A stretch of DNA of 64,000 nucleotides from Panicum virgatum (Eukaryota; Streptophyta; Magnoliopsida; Poales; Poaceae), in NCBI RefSeq assembly GCF_016808335.1, contig NC_053149.1, forward strand, positions 37,402,118 to 37,466,117, given 5' to 3'. A program made the translations under genes and the position numbers. The notes beneath the pieces are model-generated. The model was not told where the DNA came from. It was given only the letters and a program-made list of their open reading frames with translations, and did no database searches. Of the stretch, positions 34,368 through 45,388 are shown piece after piece. Each line of letters starts with the position of its first letter. Position 1 is the stretch's first letter.

Positions 34368-35568
34368 AAACAGGATGGTCTGTTCAACCAATTCTACAGT
34401 GGTGGGTTTACAATATTAAAATGGTACCAAAACTACCAGAACGTGAGCCCAGTGTTCTACAGAACCTTGCAGCAGAAACTCCTTCATTTATATTAGCCCA
34501 GCGTCAATTACCACCTAGATTACATCCAAACAGAGCCAAAAAAAGAAAAAAGAAAAGAAAATCAATATAGACCTCGTTAGTGTAAATAGCACATAGAAAA
34601 ACTCAATTTTCTTTACGCTTCACTTTCACCTAGGAATGAAATACATTGTGTTTTACTAGAGAAAGTCTGGAAAAAATTACCCAAATCAGTTGTAAGATTG
34701 AACCTTTTGGCATAAACATAATCAGACCCCTGTGGATCAACAATGGGGCAGTTCATTTATGACCTTTTCCTGTATCCAGGCTGAAGATTCTCTATTGCAG
34801 ACTCAGTCACCAACCGGTGCTCGCATCCTCAGCAATACTGGAAAGAAAGCCACATCGAGAACCCTGCGGTAACAAAGATTGCAAGGATCACATACCAACA
34901 TAGAACATCGTCAAGGAATTGGTCACTATGTAAAATGGAAATTCAAGCAGCTGTGCTCATTATCCATGGATCAGCCCCGTCCTGCTCATTCTAGTCCTTC
35001 TAGAAAAATCACTGGGTGTGATGTGAGTATTTGACGCGCAGCGGAGTTCAGAAGAGACAGAAGAACATCTCTGGTGGAATTCTGAAGTGACAATGTTTTT
35101 TGTGACAATCCATGGAAGATCCTGACAAGGTACTTCAGAGGAGATGGCCCATATAAGTGCTGGCATCAGGAAATTTGTATTCCATATCCAATGATGTGAT
35201 CAGTTATTTGTATTCCAGTTTGGGCAGGGAAGGGTTGCTCACAATTGATAAAGCGATATACGGCCCCAGGGTGACCAAGTGAGATCGCAGGATGCTCATG
35301 GATCTTGAACTTTATAATTTAGCCATTGCAGTAAAACTTGACCAATGTGGTGATAAAATGAGAAATTTCACTAAGCCACAATTTTGTCAGCAATGCTTGC
35401 AAAACACAATTCATAAAAGTTCTTGCATTATTCAACCAAATTCCACCCCATGAACCGTCACAGCTACCTAATTATAGTCTAGAAATTCTAAAATGTTTAC
35501 TGGACAGCAAACCTGAAACAACTGAAGTCTTCTACACCCAATAGCTTATGTTGCACATTGTTACAACT
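34368..35568. other. intergenic; no gene seen
   Basis: No recognisable exon. AT-rich with scattered A tracts. Confidence 0.5.
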
Positions 35569-36010
35569 CTATTTTCCAGATTTATCTAGCGCAGAAAGTT
35601 TCAGTTTATCACACCATTCTTCCAGTACTGGATTGATCTTGTGTTGTTGAAACTGGAGAAGCTGCTTCTTGTTCCTCCAAGACCAAGCAAGCAGCCTTTT
35701 CTCCATTGCCTCTTGCATCCTGTTACATTGTGTGTTTCCCCAAAAGCACATTATACAGGCTTCCAACCATTAGCACTACACTATTACATTGTGCATCTGA
35801 AAAGCAAAATTCAAGAAAAAGAATACACTCTCTATTCTGCCTAAAAAGGTAAAGGCTTATTTAGGCAGTGAATGTTTGTCAAGAAGTGCACCACCCCCAG
35901 AGTGATAGTTCTTCTGATGTTCAAGAATACAGCCCCCCCTTCCCCAGTCAATTAACCAAATTCGGATGCAACATGGAATTGTGAAAGGTATACACTTATA
36001 CCCTGCTGCA
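35569..36010 (-). pseudogene. WAT1-related transporter remnant (last two exons)
   Basis: 35569-35810 aligns with exon 7 of gene B: CTTGTTCCTCCARRACCAARCA near 35667 matches 24656, and the reading GSLYNVLLGKHTQ matches GGLYNVLWGKRIE. Near 35930-35985, CCIRIWLIDWGRGG resembles exon 6 CYLQVWLVDMRGPV. Frames are broken, and the other five exons were not found nearby. It lies beyond bL36, about 7 kb from gene B and in the same orientation, so the cluster once had at least three copies. Confidence 0.75.
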
Positions 36011-36533
36011 TTCAGTAGCTTCACAAAAGTCAATTTTTTTTTTCTCCCCTCTTTAATTTGTTCATCATGCATGAAATGACACCAGCCATCAAATTGTGGT
36101 TTATGATGTCACTATCTTGAATTAGCAACAAGATAAACATCAAATTATCAAGTCACTGTCTTGAAGTAACAACAAGATGACAATGAAGTTGTATCTGAGC
36201 AGCAACTATGAATTCATGGGTGAATTGTTCACCATGCACATAGATGCCAATAGTCAAAATACTGTGCAAATAGCAACTCATTGTCTTCAAGTAGAAACAA
36301 CATAACAAATCAATTGGAAAATGCAGTAAATACGCCTTTATGGGGGCAGTTGAATAAATGGTGCTAAATTGCATGTAACAAAAGTGCATACAGATCTCCA
36401 CAATGGCTGATTCCATATAAAATGACATGGTAGCCATTTTGTTTTAACCACGGAAGCAAGCTAACTCTTGGGGAATCATCACTGCAAGGCTAACAGAATG
36501 ATGAGAATGTGCACTACTACTTTCTGGCAGATA
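36011..36533. other. intergenic; short imperfect duplication
   Basis: ATGATGTCACTATCTTGAAT...AACAAGAT at about 36100 recurs as CAAGTCACTGTCTTGAAGTAACAACAAGAT at about 36150. No gene is seen. It is the 3' flank of the minus-strand PPR gene. Confidence 0.5.
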
Positions 36534-37517
36534 TCAAAAAGGTCGGCCTGATTTCCTCTTCCCAAAGATCACCTCCCACACCACTGGTGAGAACGGGCCT
36601 TTCTTGTCAAGGTGCTCCCGTATCGACTTCTCATCAATAGCAAAGTTCCTATCCTGGAAGCTCCGCACAAGCTTCTCACCCTCATCCACCCCCTTCATCT
36701 TGCACACCGCATCAACCAAGCCCACAAATGTCTCAGCATTCGGCGCAAGCCCTGCCTCAAACATCTCCACACAGAACCCAATCGCATCATCCAGCCTGCC
36801 CCCTTTGTACAGCCCCTGTATCAGGAGCCAGTAGCTGAATGCGTTGGGGATGACCCCATTCCCCTGCATCTTCCTGAAGATCCTCACAGCGTCGTCAAGC
36901 TTGGCCGCCTTGCAGAAGGCTTCGACAACAGCCGTGTAGATGACAACCTCTGGGATGGCGCCCTTCTCCCGCATTAAGCCGAACAGCTTCATGGCGTCCT
37001 GCACCAACCCGTTCTTGCACAGCCCGTCGAGCATCGACACGGCGTTGGGGATCAGCCCGGTCTCCTTCATCTTCCGGAGGATCTCGTCCACGTCCACCGG
37101 CTGCGCCGGCGCCGCCTCGTCCTCAGGCTGCTTCCGCTCGGCGCCGCCTCCCTTTATAGCGGCGGCGGCAGAGGGGCCATCGCCCAGCTTAAGCTTCTCC
37201 AGCAGCGTCTCGCCGACGGCCTTCTGAGCGCTCCGCTCGGGCCGCTCCTGCTGCGGCTGCGGCTGCCTACCGGCGGAAGCTGAGGCGTCAGGCCCTCCCC
37301 TGCCGCGCCTCGGCGCCGGGGGAAGGGGGTTGTTCTCGGGGTCGGCGCCGAAGTTGAGAGTGCGGAGGAACGCCTCGTCCTCCTCATCCTGCTGCGCCTC
37401 GCGGATCACACGCCGGCGGCGGTCCCCCGTGGAGTAGAGGCGCGGGAGCCCCCCGGCGCCGCTCAGGAGAAGGAGGCGGCGGAGGGCGCCCGATCTCGCC
37501 GGAATCTGCAGGCTCAT
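36534..37517 (-). CDS. pentatricopeptide repeat (PPR) protein, 327 aa, probably mitochondrial
   Basis: Single exon. I chose the ATG at 37515-37517 because MSLQIPARSGALRRLLLLSG...RLYSTGDRRRR looks like a mitochondrial presequence with an RLYS/T processing-type site; the upstream in-frame ATG at 37631 adds only a charged non-targeting stretch. Residues about 30-130 are a low-complexity Pro/Arg/Gln-rich linker. From about 140 to 290 come about four PPR motifs of the P type (for example VVIYTAVVEAFCKAAKLDDA and NAFSYWLLIQGLYKGGRLDD). PPR proteins bind organellar RNA; the target is unknown. It is head-to-head with the next gene. Confidence 0.9.
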   Translation of the reverse strand: MSLQIPARSGALRRLLLLSGAGGLPRLYSTGDRRRRVIREAQQDEEDEAFLRTLNFGADPENNPLPPAPRRGRGGPDASASAGRQPQPQQERPERSAQKAVGETLLEKLKLGDGPSAAAAIKGGGAERKQPEDEAAPAQPVDVDEILRKMKETGLIPNAVSMLDGLCKNGLVQDAMKLFGLMREKGAIPEVVIYTAVVEAFCKAAKLDDAVRIFRKMQGNGVIPNAFSYWLLIQGLYKGGRLDDAIGFCVEMFEAGLAPNAETFVGLVDAVCKMKGVDEGEKLVRSFQDRNFAIDEKSIREHLDKKGPFSPVVWEVIFGKRKSGRPF

Positions 37518-37710
37518 CTCTCGCTTCCTCTTTGACTCCCTCTTCTCCCTCTCTCGCTCGTGGCGGCGGAGCACGCCCAAGAGAAGCACGGGATTGGGGT
37601 CTATGCCCCGTGGCTGACCAGTGGGGCCCATATGTCATGGGGACAGTTCGGAGGGTTTCGGTCGGTTTCAAGTGGCTCTCTCCCTTGATGCCGCCCACGC
37701 GCCCGAAGCC
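37518..37710. promoter_or_regulatory. shared 193-bp region between divergent PPR genes
   Basis: The two start codons (37517 minus, 37711 plus) are only 193 bp apart, so the promoters and 5' untranslated regions must overlap. A TCTCTCGCTTCC...TCCCTCTTCTCCCTCTCTCG pyrimidine-rich stretch (37517-37558) lies next to the minus gene. No TATA box is seen. A bidirectional promoter is inferred. Confidence 0.6.
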
Positions 37711-39432
37711 ATGTCCAAAGCTGTGTCGCGCATTCCGTCGAGCACCTTGACCTCGCTCCTCCCCCGAGCCCTCAACCCCCACGTCGCCGTCGTCGACCTC
37801 GTGTCCACCCACCTTGCCGCAGCGGCCGACGACGCCAAGCCCATCGACCTCACTCGCCTGCTCCCATACCTCGGCCACGACGAGCTCACCGCCGTCGTGC
37901 TCCGCGCGGGCCACTCCCACCCGCTCCCCACCCTCCGCTTCCTCCTCGCGCTCCCGCCGCCGCTCCAGCCCTCGCCTCCGCACCTCGCGTTCCTCGCGCA
38001 CTCGCTCGCCTCCTCCCGCCTCTTCTCCCACGCGCTCGACGCGCTCTCCCACCTCGTCCGCCTCCACCCGGGCCACGACGCGCTGCCCACGCTCCTCCTC
38101 GCGTCCCCCACCGCGCCGCACCCTTCCCTGCCTGGCCTCCTCGTCAAGGCCCTCCTCCGCCACGCCCGCCTCCGGGACGCGTTCCGCGCAGCCCTCCGCG
38201 CGGCCGCCGCCGGCGCGCCCCCCGACGCCGCCGCCTTCAATGCGCTTCTCGCCGCGCTCTCCCGCGCGGGGCGTTTCGATGAGCTCTGGGCCGCGCGCGC
38301 GGCCATGGCCCGCGCCGAGGTGCGGCCCGACGCGCGCACATTCAACATCCTCGTCGCCGCGCTCTGCCGCGGGGAGGACGCGGAGCGCGCCCAGGGGTTC
38401 CTCGAGGAGCTGGAGGAGCAAGGGTTTGAGCCGGACGTGGTGACGTACAACACGCTCCTCGCAGGCTACTGTCGCAGAGGGAGGCTGCAGGACGCGCTCC
38501 ACCTGTTCGACGTAATGCCACATAGGCGCGTGCCACCGGATTTGGTCTCGCACACCATTCTGATAGACGGGCTGTGCAAGGCCTGGAGGCTGAAAGATGC
38601 ACGCCGGATGTTTGACAGGATGGTGCAGAATGGCTTGTGCCCTGATGCTGTTGCTTATAGTGTTCTGATCACAGGGTACTGTAATGAGGGACGGCTAAGG
38701 GAGGCGAGGTTTCTGCTGATGGAGATGGTTGGGAGCGGGCTCTCAGCGGTAGCATTCGCTCTCAGGATTGTGATTGAGGGTCATGTAAAATTCGGTAAGT
38801 TGCTGACCTGCTTGAATATGGTAGCTCCACTAAGGAAATATGGTGTTGTCATCCCATCGCAGAGTTATAGCTGTTTGATTGGTGCATTGTGCAATGAAAT
38901 GCGCCCTAATGCTGCAAGGGGTTTGCTGCAGTGGATGATAGAGGATGGGCACAGTCCTAGATTGCAGATGTACAATATGATTGTGGACTGCTTCTGCCAA
39001 TGTGACAATCCAAAGGAAGCTTTGGATGTCAAGGTTGAGATGATGTCCAGAGAAGTGAAACCAGACTACGACACTTACCGGTCACTCATAACTTGCCTTA
39101 GCAGATTGGGAAGGAGCTTGGATGGTCAGTCAGTAATGGTGGAGATGATTGATTCAGGTTCCGGACCGAATGAGGCCATTTGTGCTGCCTTGGTTTGTGG
39201 CTTCTGCAAGGAAGGCGAACTTGGTAGAGCAGAACTAATTGTGAAGTCTTTCGTGCTCGATTTTCAGATCCACTGTAATGACAGCTATAATGCGTTGATG
39301 AGGACTTACTGCGAGACTAGGAGCACAGCAGAGTCACTAGCTCTGCAGGACAGGATGTTAGAGTTGGGTTTTGTTCCAAACAGTGAAACTTGTCGATCTC
39401 TTATCTATGGGCTGTCGAAAGGGGCTGGTTAA
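37711..39432 (+). CDS. pentatricopeptide repeat (PPR) protein, P class, 573 aa
   Basis: Single exon, strongly GC-rich in the 5' half (to about 38450) and near-average afterwards, a codon gradient typical of grass genes. The ATG at 37711 (MSKAVSRIPSSTLTSLL) is preferred to the upstream in-frame ATG at 37621, which lies in the intergenic region. From about residue 180 on there are about ten P-type PPR motifs (for example TFNILVAALCRGEDAERA, VTYNTLLAGYCRRGRLQDAL, VSHTILIDGLCKAWRLKDA). No E or DYW domain follows, so an RNA-editing deaminase role is not indicated. Its predicted role is RNA processing or stability in an organelle. It ends TAA at 39430-39432. Confidence 0.92.
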   Translation: MSKAVSRIPSSTLTSLLPRALNPHVAVVDLVSTHLAAAADDAKPIDLTRLLPYLGHDELTAVVLRAGHSHPLPTLRFLLALPPPLQPSPPHLAFLAHSLASSRLFSHALDALSHLVRLHPGHDALPTLLLASPTAPHPSLPGLLVKALLRHARLRDAFRAALRAAAAGAPPDAAAFNALLAALSRAGRFDELWAARAAMARAEVRPDARTFNILVAALCRGEDAERAQGFLEELEEQGFEPDVVTYNTLLAGYCRRGRLQDALHLFDVMPHRRVPPDLVSHTILIDGLCKAWRLKDARRMFDRMVQNGLCPDAVAYSVLITGYCNEGRLREARFLLMEMVGSGLSAVAFALRIVIEGHVKFGKLLTCLNMVAPLRKYGVVIPSQSYSCLIGALCNEMRPNAARGLLQWMIEDGHSPRLQMYNMIVDCFCQCDNPKEALDVKVEMMSREVKPDYDTYRSLITCLSRLGRSLDGQSVMVEMIDSGSGPNEAICAALVCGFCKEGELGRAELIVKSFVLDFQIHCNDSYNALMRTYCETRSTAESLALQDRMLELGFVPNSETCRSLIYGLSKGAG

Positions 39433-40010
39433 GTTGATGGCATCTGTTATGGTCTTATGGAAGGAACCAACTTCAATTGTCTTATTGAATGGTATACATG
39501 ATTGCGTAATATGCGTGTGCAATGCACCCGTTTCCATAGCAATGGTGTTCCAAGGCCAAAAAGCCCATGCTTGATTATTTCGAGCACAGGCTTCTGCGCA
39601 AACTGGAGGCAATGTTTCATGCTGGTCTGACATAGGATGCCGAGGCCAAAGATGCTGGTTAAAGCTGAGTGGTTCCTGCATTGTCAAATTTTGTTAGTGA
39701 ATGACGCAGTGGACAAAAGGTGCAAACCAACACAAATTTGAGGATCTTATAAGTCAATTGTAAATTTGGCAAGCAAAGTTGTGCAGATACAAAATAATAC
39801 AATTTTAAAACATACATAAACATACAGTTTTGAGGTATTTTATTTAACTTTTCTTTTGAAGAAAAATATCTAGCTGTTGCTGTGGAGGGTGGAGTTCACA
39901 TTTTACCAAGACAGGTTAGAGGGTCATGAGCATGACTCAGTGACTCTTGGTACCATGGTTTGCAACAAAACATAGGTGACTCAGAGATGGTTTCAACCTT
40001 GGACTCCATT

Positions 40011-40028
40011 TGTTCACCAAAAAAAAAA
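40011..40028 (+). mobile_element. 18-bp retroposon tail with target duplication
   Basis: TGTTCACC followed by ten A, flanked by the 13-bp direct repeat CTTGGACTCCATT (39998-40010 and 40029-40041). Confidence 0.55.
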
Positions 40029-40397
40029 CTTGGACTCCATTCTTGGAACCAGATCTTGTTTTTTTTTCTCCTCTTTTCTTCAACAGAGTAAAACACCATG
40101 ACAGCTAAAATTCCACTTGTGGCATCCCATTGTCAATGTCAGCTGGTATTCAAATGGTTAATTCAGATCAAAACAAGCAGAGTTGTGATGCCCTTGACAG
40201 ATTCCTTGGCTGCCTCAATCCCTCAGAGGTGGAACAGCACGATGTGCATGATGGTTTATGGAGCAAAATGGTGAAGGGAGAGAGGTAGAACAAGTGGGGC
40301 AAACTTTCTTGAAGAAACCAGATTGGACTGATGTAGTCACGCAAGCACCAGGCAAGGTTGTCGTGCCCAACAAATGTTTATAGATGCTACTTTACAT

Positions 40398-40449
40398 TTT
40401 TTTTTCTGAAACAAGGCTTTACCCCCATTTCCATTACCCAGAAGTTTGA
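40398..40449 (-). mobile_element. 52-bp 5'-truncated LINE-like insertion
   Basis: On the minus strand: TGGGTAATGGAAATGGGGGT...CTTGTTTCAGAAAAAAAA, the look of a grass LINE 3' end. It is flanked by a 17-bp direct repeat with one mismatch, TAGATRCTACTTTACAT (40381-40397 and 40450-40466). Confidence 0.7.
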
Positions 40450-41041
40450 TAGATACTACTTTACATGCTATGTGTCAGTGCTCAATAGGGAGGTTAATCA
40501 AATACCTTGCATCACCTACTGATACTGACCTCAGCCATCTGCTTCATGCAAGGAGATGAAATCTGAGATGCGCATATGTGCTGTAAATTAGGAACTGTGT
40601 ACTGTTTGTGTAAGCATGCTGAAATTGACAGAAATTTCAGTTCCTATATTTCCGTTTGCAGTTCAGAGTAGAATATTGGTTTGTACTTTGATCTGTTGAG
40701 TGAGCTCTGTTTTAAATTTGGGCTGTCAGATCGGGGCTCCATATGTAGCTGATTATTGTAGCAGTCTGGAATGTGGTGACGTTTTGAGGTATTGAACCGT
40801 ATTTCTAAATTGGTACTGTGCATTCAGATGATAATTCTACTTCCTGCTACCAGCTTTTGCTTGCTCACAGATAACTCAGTCGGCATCCGTGTATATGTTA
40901 CCTATTGCCAATTGGCATTGTGATTCAAAAACTGTGACCAGTCAGTATGTAATGCTCCTGTTAACATTAAAATTCATGCAAGCTTCATATGACTAAGTAG
41001 CATCGATATGTTTGCATCTAGAGGATTATGTGCAAAGACAT

Positions 41042-42839
41042 TGTCGGTACCCTACAACTGGGGTACCCACTCTTACTGTGCCAAAACTCGCGTAGTTATC
41101 CGTAACTACGCCCTAAAGAGCTGAGCAGCCGGACCCCTGGGTCCGACTCCATCTCACCGGACCAACGGTCCCGGACCCGCTTCCCGCTCGGGGACGGATC
41201 CGGTGTCACCACGTGTCCCAGAGGTGGAAATGCTCAGGACCTGTGGCCGCGGATCTGGACCCCCGCAGATGGATCCGGGACCTCCACGTGCCATCCGGAC
41301 TCCCGCAGATGGGTCCGGGACCTCCACGTGCCTATCCGGACCCCCGTGAGCTCTCGGCTCAGCTAGCTGCTCGGGGGGGGGGGGTCCGGAGCCGCCACGT
41401 ATCACGCGGGCGCGGGCGCAAGCCTTCCGCTGGAAGCTCCCTCACCCACCCGCATTAAGTGCGAGTGGTTGAGACGGGCTCTGCTGCCGCTGGGCACGGG
41501 GCAGCTTTTGTCAGTCCACATTGTGGATCGCCAGTTACCGAGGTGGCTCGTCAGTTACCAAGGCAAGCATTAAAGACTCAGCACCGCGCGCATGGGCGAC
41601 GAGTCATGATGACCAGCTACTGACTGGAGCAACAGTGCACGCTGCTACAGTGACTGAGTCGGTAGTTCGACGATTCATCATGACCTCGACGCGTGGCTGC
41701 AGAGGCTAGACTCTACTCTGACAGGACAGCTCAAGACCATCCCTGATGAGAAGCTACGCACGGAAGCCGACGACAAGATCTCCGGATCTGAGGCATTGAA
41801 GTCCAAAGTGTAGTTTATAATATATCGCCGGGTTCACATGTCGGGGCCCCGCTCAGTGTACGTGCTCCCCTTGGACATCTCCGGATCTCTGTGTGTATCT
41901 CTGTGTTCCAGCAGGCATGTCGGGGCCCGCTCAGTGTACGTGCTCCCCTTGGACATATAAAAGGGAGAGCACGCCCGCTAGAACACAGAGATACACACAG
42001 AGATCCGGAGATGTCCAAGGGGAGTACACTGAGCGGGGCCCCGACATGTGGACCCGGCGATGTATTATAAACTACACTTTGGACTTCAATGCCTTAGATC
42101 CGGAGATCTTGTCGTCGGCTTCCGTGCGTAGCTTCTGACCAGGGATGGTCTTGAGCTGTCCTGTCAGAGTAGAGTCTAGCCTCTGCAGCCGCGCGTCGAG
42201 GTCATGATGAAGCGCCGAACTACTGACTCAGTCCACTGTAGCAGCGTGCACTGTTGCTCCAGTCAGTAGCTGGTCATCATGACTCGTTGCTCATGCGCGC
42301 GGCGCTGAGTCTTTAATGCTTGCCTTGGTAACTGAAGAGCCGGCTCGGTAACTGGCGATCCACAGTGTGGACTGACAAAAGCTGCCCCGCGCCCAGCGGC
42401 AGCAGAGCCCGCCTTAACCACTCGCACTTAATGCGAGTGGGTGAGGGAACTTCCAGCGAAAGGCTTGCGCCGCGTCTGCGTGACACGTGGCGGCTCCGGA
42501 CCCCTCCTGAGCAGCTAGCTGAGACGAGAGCTCACGGGAGTCCGGATAGGCACGTGAGGTCTTAGACCCATCTGCGGGAGTCCGGATGGCACGTGGAGGT
42601 CCCGGATCGATCTGCGGGGTCCGGGTCCGCGGCCAGAGGTGCTGAGCATTTCCACCTCTAGGACACGTGGTGACACCTGACCCGTCCCCGAGCGGGAAGC
42701 GGGTCCGGGACCGTTGGTCCGGTGAGATGGAGTCGGACCCCCAGGGGTCCAGCTGCTCAGCTTCTTAGGACGTAGTTACGGATAACTACGCGAGTCTTGG
42801 CATAGTAGGAGTGGGTACCCCAGTTGTAGGGTACCGACA
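41042..42839. repeat. 1.8-kb inverted repeat made of LTR-like DNA
   Basis: It starts TGTCGGTACCCTACAACTGG and ends with the inverse CCAGTTGTAGGGTACCGACA. The arms (about 41042-41912 and 41977-42839) are inverted copies over their whole length with scattered differences. A roughly 64-bp spacer holds a TATA-like ACATATAAAAGGG (about 41953) and repeats 40 bp of the inner left arm. TGTCGG...CCGACA ends and the adjoining purine-rich GGCCCGGGGGCCTC on the minus strand at 42840-42860 point to U3 parts of a gypsy-type LTR in opposite orientations. Confidence 0.85.
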
Positions 42840-43590
42840 GAGGCCCCCGGGCCCGCCTCGGGAGAGGCAACGAACCCGCAGGTGGGGCCACTACTGTGAG
42901 CAACTTGGCTGCTTCTGGCGCCCAACGGTGCGCGCCGCAAGGGTCTTTTCATGCGTCGTCCATCCTTTGGGTCACCTGCTGCATCATCACGTTTGGACCT
43001 GCACATGACTCAAGGTAGATGCTTAGTAGCGTGCCCACGGGTCCCAAATCCTGTTGGTTGTAATCCTTTGAGATAGACAGTTAGGTTCAGTGAACGGAGC
43101 TCAAGGGGCCGGCCTTTAGGTTAAGAGGAAGTCCGGACCTCCAGGTTCCCAGTCCTAGGTACTACGGCACTCATTCACAGGAGGTGGTGCGTGCAGGCTT
43201 AGTGTACGGAACCAGACTAAGCGGCTACACGGCTCCGGACCTCCCCGGAGAATGAGTGCGCTTCCCTGAACCTGCAGGTTCCCAGGGGTCCGAACCCCTC
43301 TCTTCCATGAGGGGTCTCGAGCTAAGTCACTTACTAGCCAACTCAATTCGGACCACAATCACCGCACAAGAGTAAGAAGCCACGTGGGGGTTAGCGCAAA
43401 TAGAATGCGTAGATTGAAATTGGAATGTAACATCCTTAGAGGCGAACTGAGAATAAACTTTTCCTTTTATAACTAGATGTATATGAGATGTGTGATGTAA
43501 GCCAGAACACGGATTTATGAGGCCAGAGCTGTCCGGACCTCCGAGCCCCCAGTCTTAGGTACTACGGTACCCAAAGAACACTGATACTGT
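42840..43590 (-). mobile_element. internal non-coding remnant of an LTR retrotransposon
   Basis: Read on the minus strand it leads into the TGTCGG end at 42839. It contains recurring GTCCGGACCTCC and CTAGGTACTACGG words (about 43130, 43160, 43530, 43555), a pattern of grass gypsy 3' internal regions. No coding region is left. Confidence 0.55.
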
Positions 43591-44001
43591 GCCCGCAAGA
43601 CGCTCAACAAGAAATATTTACAAGCCAAAAATTCATATTGAAGTTGCATGATATGACCTGAATCATGAGAGTTACCCTAACAATAATACAAGTTTCTGGT
43701 AACCTCTAACAGCGGCTTACTCAAACTTCATCACAGATATACACACACACTACATAAAAACACTATAATGAACACGGTAAGCTGATGCAAAACTCCCAGG
43801 ACTTCAGTATTGCTGAGGCGAGATTAAGAAAACTGGAGAGCAGAAACAAAATGACAGAAGCCGTTATTTCGGTGTTGCATATCGGCAAGAAATCTGTGAA
43901 CATTCGGTTATGACATCTGTGCAGATCTATCTCAACAAAGACGACCACTCCATAAGCAAACCAAGCAGGACATATAATTAGTCCAGTGGCCACCTATAAA
44001 T
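43591..44001. other. intergenic; no gene seen
   Basis: No coding or repeat structure is recognised apart from a short CA run near 43740. Confidence 0.4.
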
Positions 44002-44130
44002 AGGGATGGTAATGGATCATGGATTTCTGGTCGTAGTGGTCTCTTAACCTTTATATATTTTTAGCTCAAAATTTTATAAGATTAGAATCCGGCTCTTAGA
44101 TTATTTAGGCTAACCTTTACCACCCCTAGG
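44002..44130. mobile_element. hAT-like MITE, about 129 bp
   Basis: Ends TAGGGATGGTAATGG and CCTTTACCACCCCTA are inverted repeats of hAT type. CTATAAAT lies on both sides (43994-44001 and 44131-44138), consistent with an 8-bp duplication; the exact border is uncertain by one or two bases. Confidence 0.75.
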
Positions 44131-44138
44131 CTATAAAT

Positions 44139-45388
44139 AAGTTCAATTATAATAATGCATATGTCAAACATTGGTTTACTATTCTCTCATATTTTTCTGC
44201 AAAATAGACGGTGGCATGCAACCGCTTCGTGATGACGACAACAAATAAGCAGGTGTGGAACAGCAGACGCAGCCCTGGAATGCCAACCATATGGCGGCCG
44301 CATTGGCATCCCAAGTTGCTCAAGCCTGTCAGTGGACACAACAGTCGGATGGGTCTGCATGTAATGTAGTAGCAACATTGCTTTAGATATTAAATAAAAA
44401 AGAAAAGTTCAAATTACTTCCCTCAGAGTCCGGACAAATCCTAAATTCAATTTACTTCCAAAACTATATATCATTTGGTCTAATTTACCCCATAACAAGA
44501 TTTGGCTTTGTTATTTCTCCACACATATATGGAAAATTTATGTAAAATGACAGTGGACAGAAAATACAATGAATTTCCATCATTACTTTTTGTCCAATTA
44601 TTATCTCAAGGGTTAATTTGCTGCTAAATGCCCTAATATATCAAAATAGTGATGAAAATTCATAATATATTTTTAACATCTTTTATTTTGTCTGCTACCA
44701 TCCTACAAAAAATTTAACTTAAAACTCCACTTGTGCGTGGAGGAAAAACAGACAAATCTTATTAAGAAGTAAATGAGACTAATTGGCATAATTGTGGTAG
44801 TAAATTGAACTAAAAGTTTTAGTTTAGAGGTTATCGGAATTTTTGGCTATACTTTGAGGGGAGTGTTGTCTAGACCTTTATATATGGTACAGGAAATTAG
44901 TAAAAGAATGGATAAATCTACTCCTTTTTTTTCCGAAGCATACAGACCCTATAAAATACGAGCACACAACCCTATATTGAAAGAGTGAACTGACATATCC
45001 CAAAACTAACGAAGTTATGACATACGCGCCCCTGTCGATGGACATATCACCTACTACCAAAAGAATAATACTGGTTAACTGCTGGAATAAATCTAAAAAA
45101 TACGAGCACACCTAGTGGAGGACTTGAACTCGGAAGGGATAAATTGGACCAGATGACATAGTTTAGGGCAAGTTGAACCAATAAATAGTTAAGGGGTTTA
45201 TCCAGACTTTGATCATAATTAAACAGAGTTATTAACTTTTTTGTATTATAATTTTTCTTGGATCCACAAATTTTAGTTAGCAAGGGACTTTTATCCCGGA
45301 GTGTGTTTAGGGTTCACATGATGCTGTGGTATACAATATAGGAGAATGTAGCAGCAGCCTACTAGCTGACCTGACATACTTGATCTTT
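44139..45388. other. intergenic; no gene seen
   Basis: AT-rich, with no recognisable coding sequence. The phrase TACGAGCACAC recurs near 44957 and 45101. Confidence 0.45.

Larger units (their letters stand above)
39433..41041. other. 3' flank and intergenic; two tiny retroposon tails
   Basis: No gene is seen. Retroposon-like insertions lie at 40011-40028 and 40398-40449. Confidence 0.5.

Noticed and set aside
37384..38553. 389-codon minus-strand ORF and similar frames opposite the PPR gene
   Set aside because: These are antisense shadows of a GC-rich PPR coding region and have no recognisable domain.
41154..42565. ORFs inside the 1.8-kb palindrome
   Set aside because: They mirror each other because of the inverted arms and are GC-rich LTR sequence without domains.
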